Below, one piece after another: positions 39,285 to 42,969 of a stretch of DNA of 42,969 nucleotides; the stretch's first letter is position 1, and each line of letters opens with the position of its first letter. The notes beneath the pieces are model-generated. The model was not told the DNA's origin and ran no database searches. It saw only the letters and a program-made list of their open reading frames with translations. The translations under genes were made by a program, and so were the position numbers. Source of the stretch: Modestobacter excelsi (lineage in GTDB: Bacteria > Actinomycetota > Actinomycetes > Mycobacteriales > Geodermatophilaceae); NCBI RefSeq assembly GCF_005930495.1, contig NZ_SJEX01000041.1:1-42969 (forward strand). Direction: 5' to 3'.

Positions 39285-41021
39285 ATGGCGAACCCCACCG
39301 TTGCCGCCCAGCTCGTCCAGATGCTGCGCGACGCCGGCGTCGAGCGGATCTACGGCGTCGTCGGCGACAGCCTGAACCCCGTCGTGGACGCCGTCCGGCA
39401 CACCGACGGCATCGAGTGGGTGCACGTCAGCAACGAGGAGGGCGGTGCCTTCGCCGCGGCGGCCGAGGCGCAGGTGACCGGCCGCCTGGCGGTCTGCGCC
39501 GGCTCCTGCGGGCCGGGCAACACCCACCTGCTCCAGGGGCTGTACGACGCACACCGCAGTGGCGCGCCGGTGCTGGCGATCGCCTCGCACATCCAGTCCC
39601 AGGAGATCGGGATGGCCTTCTTCCAGGAGACCCACCCCGAGCGCACCTTCCAGGACTGCTCGTACTGGTGCGAGGTGGTCACGCCGAAGCAGATGCCGCA
39701 CAACGTGCGGGTCGCCATCCAGACGGCGGTCGGCAAGCGCGGCGTCTCGGTCGTCGTGCTGCCCGGTGACCTCGCCGCGGAGGAGTCCGGTGGGCCGACC
39801 GTGCCCACCGCGACGGTCTCCGCACCCTCGCCGGTGCGGCCCGCCGCCGAGCAGGTCCGGGCCCTCGCCGACGCGGTCAACGCCGCGCGCACCGTGACGC
39901 TGTTCTGCGGCGCGGGGTGCGCAGGCGCGCACGACGAGGTGATGGAGCTCGCCGGCACGGTGCTGTCCCCGGTCGGGCACGCCCTCGGCGGCAAGGAGGT
40001 CATCCAGCACGACAACCCCTACGACGTCGGGATGAACGGCCTGCTCGGGTACGGCGCGGCGCACAAGGCGACGCACGAGGCCGACCTGCTGCTCCTGCTG
40101 GGCACCGACTTCCCGTACACGAACTTCCTGCCGCAGCAGCGGACCGCGCAGGTGGACGCGGACGCCTCGCACCTCGGGCGGCGGACCCCGCTCGAGGTCG
40201 CCGTGCACGGCGACGTCGGCGAGACGATCCGGGCGCTGCTGCCGCTGCTGGAGCGCAAGACCGACCGCACCTTCCTGGACGCGATGCTGCGGGACCACGC
40301 GCACGCGCTGGAGAAGGTCGTCGACGCCTACACCCGGCGGGTGGAGAAGATGCGGCCGATCCACCCCGAGTACGTCGCCGCGCAGCTCGACGAGCTCGCC
40401 GCCGACGACGCCGTGTTCACCGTGGACACCGGGATGTGCAACGTGTGGGCGGCGCGCTACCTGACCCCCAACGGCCGCCGGCGGGTGATCGGCTCCTTCC
40501 GGCACGGCTCGATGGCCAATGCGCTGCCGCACGCGGTCGGCGCGCAGTTCGCCGACCGGGGCCGCCAGGTCGTCTCGATGAGCGGCGACGGCGGGCTGGC
40601 GATGCTGCTCGGTGAGCTGATCACGGTCCGGCTGCACCGGTTGCCGGTGAAGATCGTGCTGTTCAACAACGCGTCGCTCGGGATGGTCAAGCTGGAGATG
40701 ATGGTCGACGGCATCCCGGACTTCGAGACCGACCACGAGCCCACGGACTTCGCGGCCATCGCCGCCGGCGTCGGGATCCCGTCGATGCGGGTCGAGGACC
40801 CGGCCGACGTCCGGTCGACGCTGGCGGAGGGGCTGGCGCGGCCGGGGCCGGTGCTGATGGAGTTCGTGACCGACGCCAACGCGCTGTCCATCCCGCCGGC
40901 GATCACCGGGCAGCAGATCCGCGGGTTCGCGACCACGGCGACGAAGATGGTGCTCGGTGGCGGGGTCGGGAAGATGATCGACCTGGCCCGCGCCAACCTG
41001 CGGAACGTCCCCCGGCCCTGA
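39285..41021 (+). CDS. poxB: Pyruvate dehydrogenase (quinone) / pyruvate oxidase, ThDP-dependent
   Basis: A 578-residue ThDP enzyme. The N-terminal PYR domain has VSNEEGGAFAAAAEAQVTG with the catalytic Glu at 51-52 and GSCGPGNTHLLQGLYDA. The central domain binds FAD. The C-terminal PP domain has SGDGGLAMLLGELITV and the following NN pair (residues near 434-463), the Mg-ThDP motif. The tail resembles the membrane-binding end of PoxB. It converts pyruvate to acetate and CO2 and passes electrons to quinone at the inner membrane. GAGGAGC precedes the ATG. It lies 31 nt after the zinc-ribbon gene, in the same direction as DyP. Confidence 0.9.
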   Translation: MANPTVAAQLVQMLRDAGVERIYGVVGDSLNPVVDAVRHTDGIEWVHVSNEEGGAFAAAAEAQVTGRLAVCAGSCGPGNTHLLQGLYDAHRSGAPVLAIASHIQSQEIGMAFFQETHPERTFQDCSYWCEVVTPKQMPHNVRVAIQTAVGKRGVSVVVLPGDLAAEESGGPTVPTATVSAPSPVRPAAEQVRALADAVNAARTVTLFCGAGCAGAHDEVMELAGTVLSPVGHALGGKEVIQHDNPYDVGMNGLLGYGAAHKATHEADLLLLLGTDFPYTNFLPQQRTAQVDADASHLGRRTPLEVAVHGDVGETIRALLPLLERKTDRTFLDAMLRDHAHALEKVVDAYTRRVEKMRPIHPEYVAAQLDELAADDAVFTVDTGMCNVWAARYLTPNGRRRVIGSFRHGSMANALPHAVGAQFADRGRQVVSMSGDGGLAMLLGELITVRLHRLPVKIVLFNNASLGMVKLEMMVDGIPDFETDHEPTDFAAIAAGVGIPSMRVEDPADVRSTLAEGLARPGPVLMEFVTDANALSIPPAITGQQIRGFATTATKMVLGGGVGKMIDLARANLRNVPRP

Positions 41022-41042
41022 CCCGCGGCGGCGCCCGGCGGC

Positions 41043-41336
41043 TCAGGCCGCGGCGCTCCGGCGCCACTCGCTGCCGTACCAGCCGGTCAGCAGGTCGCTG
41101 CGGACCTGCGCCGGCAGCGCACCCCAGCGCAGCAGCGCGGCCCGGGCCGGCATCGCGCTGGCCGCGGCCAGCAGACCGAGCTCGCGCACCCGTTCCGGCC
41201 GGGGGCCCGCGTGGGTGCGGTCGTGCCGCCCGGCGGCCACGAGCGTGTCGTAGGCGGCGAGGATGTCGGCCTGATGGGCCGCGTCGAACCACTGGGGGCT
41301 CCGCGGCGAGCTCGCACCGAGGTGATGACGGATCAC
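41043..41336 (-). CDS. Small unknown protein
   Basis: A 97-residue helical protein I do not recognise. The sequence SPQWFDAAHQADILAAYDTL, then RTHAGPRPERVRELGLLAAA and ALLRWGALPAQVRSDL, looks like a genuine conserved domain with alternating charged and hydrophobic positions. The GTG at 41336 is the first start. It converges with poxB at 21 nt and is followed upstream, on the same strand, by the second HNH gene. Confidence 0.55.
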   Translation of the reverse strand: MIRHHLGASSPRSPQWFDAAHQADILAAYDTLVAAGRHDRTHAGPRPERVRELGLLAAASAMPARAALLRWGALPAQVRSDLLTGWYGSEWRRSAAA

Positions 41337-41404
41337 GACCCGCTCATCGGCAGCTCCCCGGCCTGCCGTGACCGCCCCGGGTGGACGGCGTCCATTGCCG
41401 GACG

Positions 41405-42969
41405 TCAGAACGGCGGTGGATCAAGGACCCCCGTGCCCCCCACCGCTCGCGAGCTCGCGGCGGGCCCCTGCACGGAGGCCGAACCCGGGGGTCGGGTGGT
41501 GCGGGTGACCCCGGAGGGGGTGGTCACGGACAGGACCCCGTCGTCGGTCATGGTGAACCGCCAGCCCGGAGCGTGGGTCTTCAGCCGGTGATGCCGGCGG
41601 CACAGCGAGCACAGGTTCCCGCACGCGGTGGCCCCACCCTCGGCGTAGGCGTGCACGTGGTCGGCGTCGGTCCACCGCGCCGGCCGCCGGCAGCCCGGAT
41701 GCCGGCAGCCGCGGTCCCGGGCCTGCACGTACCGACGCTGGCCAGGGGTGGGCCGGTAGCGGCCGACCGGCGGCGGCCGGTCCAGCACCCCACACCCGCA
41801 CTCGGCCGACTGCCCGTGCCGGGGGCAGCCGCGCCGGACCAGCCGCTCCAACTCACCACGGGTCACCGTCGCCCGCAACGCCCCCGTCTCGGGGTCGGTC
41901 AGCGAGATGCCCAAGGTCCCGCCGGCCGGTGCCTGCAGCCCGCCCGGGCACAGCGCGTCCAGCTGCTCCAGCAGCTCCCGCAGCTGCCCGGCGGTGATCG
42001 GCGCCCCGTCCACCGTCGCGGTGTCGCGGTCGGTCGGTGCATCAGTGGACACCTCGGTGCGGCCGGTGGCGTGCGGGCGCAGGGTCGGCAGTGGGGCGAA
42101 GAGCTGCAGGTGCGCGGTCACCGGCTCCCGGGACGTGTCCCACGGCCGCAGGATCAGATCGGCCATCACCAGCGCCCGCAGCTGCCCGATCGGGCGTTCA
42201 TCGCCGTCGGCCTTGGCCATCCGCGCGTAGGAGTCCACGGCCTCCCGGCAGGCCGCCGCGACCGGCATCGGCAGGTCCGCGATCAGCTGACCCATGCCGT
42301 CGCCGGTCGCCCGCGTGGTCACATCCGCGTGCTGCTCGGCCCTCCTGCGCCGCCGGTCCGCCGCCGCATCATCGACCGCGATCAGCGCCGCGGCCGTGCG
42401 CTCGGCCAGCCGCACCGGGGTCTCCCCCGCCAGCGCCCACCCCAGCGCCTGCGCCTCCACCTCCGCGACCACCGCCGCAGGCACCTGGCCGCCGGCGTCC
42501 TGTGACTGACCGCCCAACGCCTTGACGATGGCGTGCGCCCGCGGCGCATCGATCAGCCCGTCGGCCAGCGCCGCCCAGGTGTCGGGCAGCTCCCGGCGCA
42601 ACACCAGCGACCGCTCGGTCAACACCGTGGCCGCGGAACGGGAGATGCCGGCCACCACCGCCAGCTCGTCGGCGAAGAACTCACTCACCCCCGCCGGCGC
42701 CCGATCAGGCAGGTAGCCCTCCACCCCGTGCCCCGGCTCGTCGTCGGTCAGGTCGAACCGCTGCGGGCGCCGCGCGGCGAACTCGGCCACCACCGCCGCC
42801 TCATACGCCGCCAACTGCGCCCGCAGGTCCCGCACCGCGACCAGCTCCCGAACGAAGTCCGCGTCGTCGAACCCCGCCACATCGAGCACGTCGGTCAACC
42901 GCGACCGGCGCCGGAACACCCCCGCAGCAGGCGGACCCCAGGCATCCGGGTCGAAGGGCTGGCCAGGTG
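41405..42969 (-). CDS. DUF222 / 13E12-repeat HNH endonuclease-like protein, 5' end beyond the window
   Basis: The visible part is about 520 codons. DUF222 occupies the N-terminal half (VVAGISRSAATVLTERSLVL, ALADGLIDAPRAHAIVKALG), and the C-terminal HNH region has CRHPGCRRPARWTDADHVHA, then CGNLCSLCRRHHRLKTHAPG, so the Zn cysteines and HNH histidines are intact. The protein ends TGVLDPPPF. Although a GTG occurs at 42919, the frame stays open and protein-like to the edge (PGQPFDPDAWGPPAAGVF), so the true start is probably outside. It is a diverged paralogue of the gene at 861 in opposite orientation. Confidence 0.88.
   Translation of the reverse strand, partial: PGQPFDPDAWGPPAAGVFRRRSRLTDVLDVAGFDDADFVRELVAVRDLRAQLAAYEAAVVAEFAARRPQRFDLTDDEPGHGVEGYLPDRAPAGVSEFFADELAVVAGISRSAATVLTERSLVLRRELPDTWAALADGLIDAPRAHAIVKALGGQSQDAGGQVPAAVVAEVEAQALGWALAGETPVRLAERTAAALIAVDDAAADRRRRRAEQHADVTTRATGDGMGQLIADLPMPVAAACREAVDSYARMAKADGDERPIGQLRALVMADLILRPWDTSREPVTAHLQLFAPLPTLRPHATGRTEVSTDAPTDRDTATVDGAPITAGQLRELLEQLDALCPGGLQAPAGGTLGISLTDPETGALRATVTRGELERLVRRGCPRHGQSAECGCGVLDRPPPVGRYRPTPGQRRYVQARDRGCRHPGCRRPARWTDADHVHAYAEGGATACGNLCSLCRRHHRLKTHAPGWRFTMTDDGVLSVTTPSGVTRTTRPPGSASVQGPAASSRAVGGTGVLDPPPF

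Overview
The window is very GC-rich (roughly 70-75%), densely packed DNA with frequent ATGA/GTGA stop-start overlaps, many GTG starts and convergent genes that almost touch. Together with two DUF222/13E12-type HNH proteins, a SigL-RslA sigma/anti-sigma pair, a c-di-AMP (ydaO-type) riboswitch before an Rpf-like cell-wall enzyme, and a CE1758/CE1759 luciferase-like duo, this points to a high-GC actinobacterium. Geodermatophilaceae (Blastococcus, Modestobacter or Geodermatophilus type) is the most likely family; that assignment rests on protein style, not on a search. I see no tRNA, rRNA, CRISPR array, insertion sequence, phage gene or replication origin.

Layout. 1-4.5 kb: GNAT acetyltransferase, a decayed small gene, a LexA-boxed DUF222-HNH gene with a C-terminal frameshift, a DUF1684 gene that has lost most of its carbonic anhydrase neighbour, an NADPH-dependent FMN reductase and a quinol-monooxygenase-like protein. 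4.5-11.2 kb: FAD monooxygenase, then a coupled operon pdxY - UPF0303 - Cys-rich/pentapeptide protein, an APC permease and an aldo/keto reductase, closed by a perfect 36-bp palindrome. 11.2-17.7 kb: aldehyde dehydrogenase, a Tat-signal stub, a CoA transferase, a CapA-like lipoprotein, a quinone-oxidoreductase-type MDR enzyme and an unknown membrane protein. 17.7-22.5 kb: PRISE-type reductase, a WYL-regulator remnant, small zinc-ribbon and unknown genes, DUF3616, and a mannitol-dehydrogenase tail. 22.6-28.6 kb: a paired acyl-CoA dehydrogenase operon, a TIGR04222-like protein divergent from an XRE/DUF5753 regulator, then the luciferase-like monooxygenase with its FMN reductase. 28.6-33.8 kb: alpha/beta hydrolase, cupredoxin lipoprotein - (frameshifted) membrane protein - sigL - rslA, maleylpyruvate-isomerase-like protein, serine hydrolase. 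33.9-37.7 kb: YceI, riboswitch-controlled lytic enzyme, methyltransferase, universal stress protein and a DUF5709 remnant. 37.7-43 kb: cupin, DyP peroxidase, a 49-residue zinc ribbon, PoxB, an unknown small gene, and a second DUF222-HNH gene running off the right edge.

Common threads. Redox and stress functions dominate (flavin reductases, LLM duo, DyP, PoxB, aldehyde dehydrogenase, SigL regulon, USP). Many genes begin 5-8 nt after a -10-like hexamer, which suggests leaderless transcripts. At least seven genes are decayed or frameshifted, several by a single base in or near a C/G run, so either gene erosion or uncorrected indels must be considered. I found no clearly novel multi-gene system. 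The most interesting items are the LexA box that contains the start codon of the HNH gene, the SigL-type promoter before the cupredoxin-sigL-rslA operon, the riboswitch, and the YkgJ-like/pentapeptide fusion coupled to pdxY.
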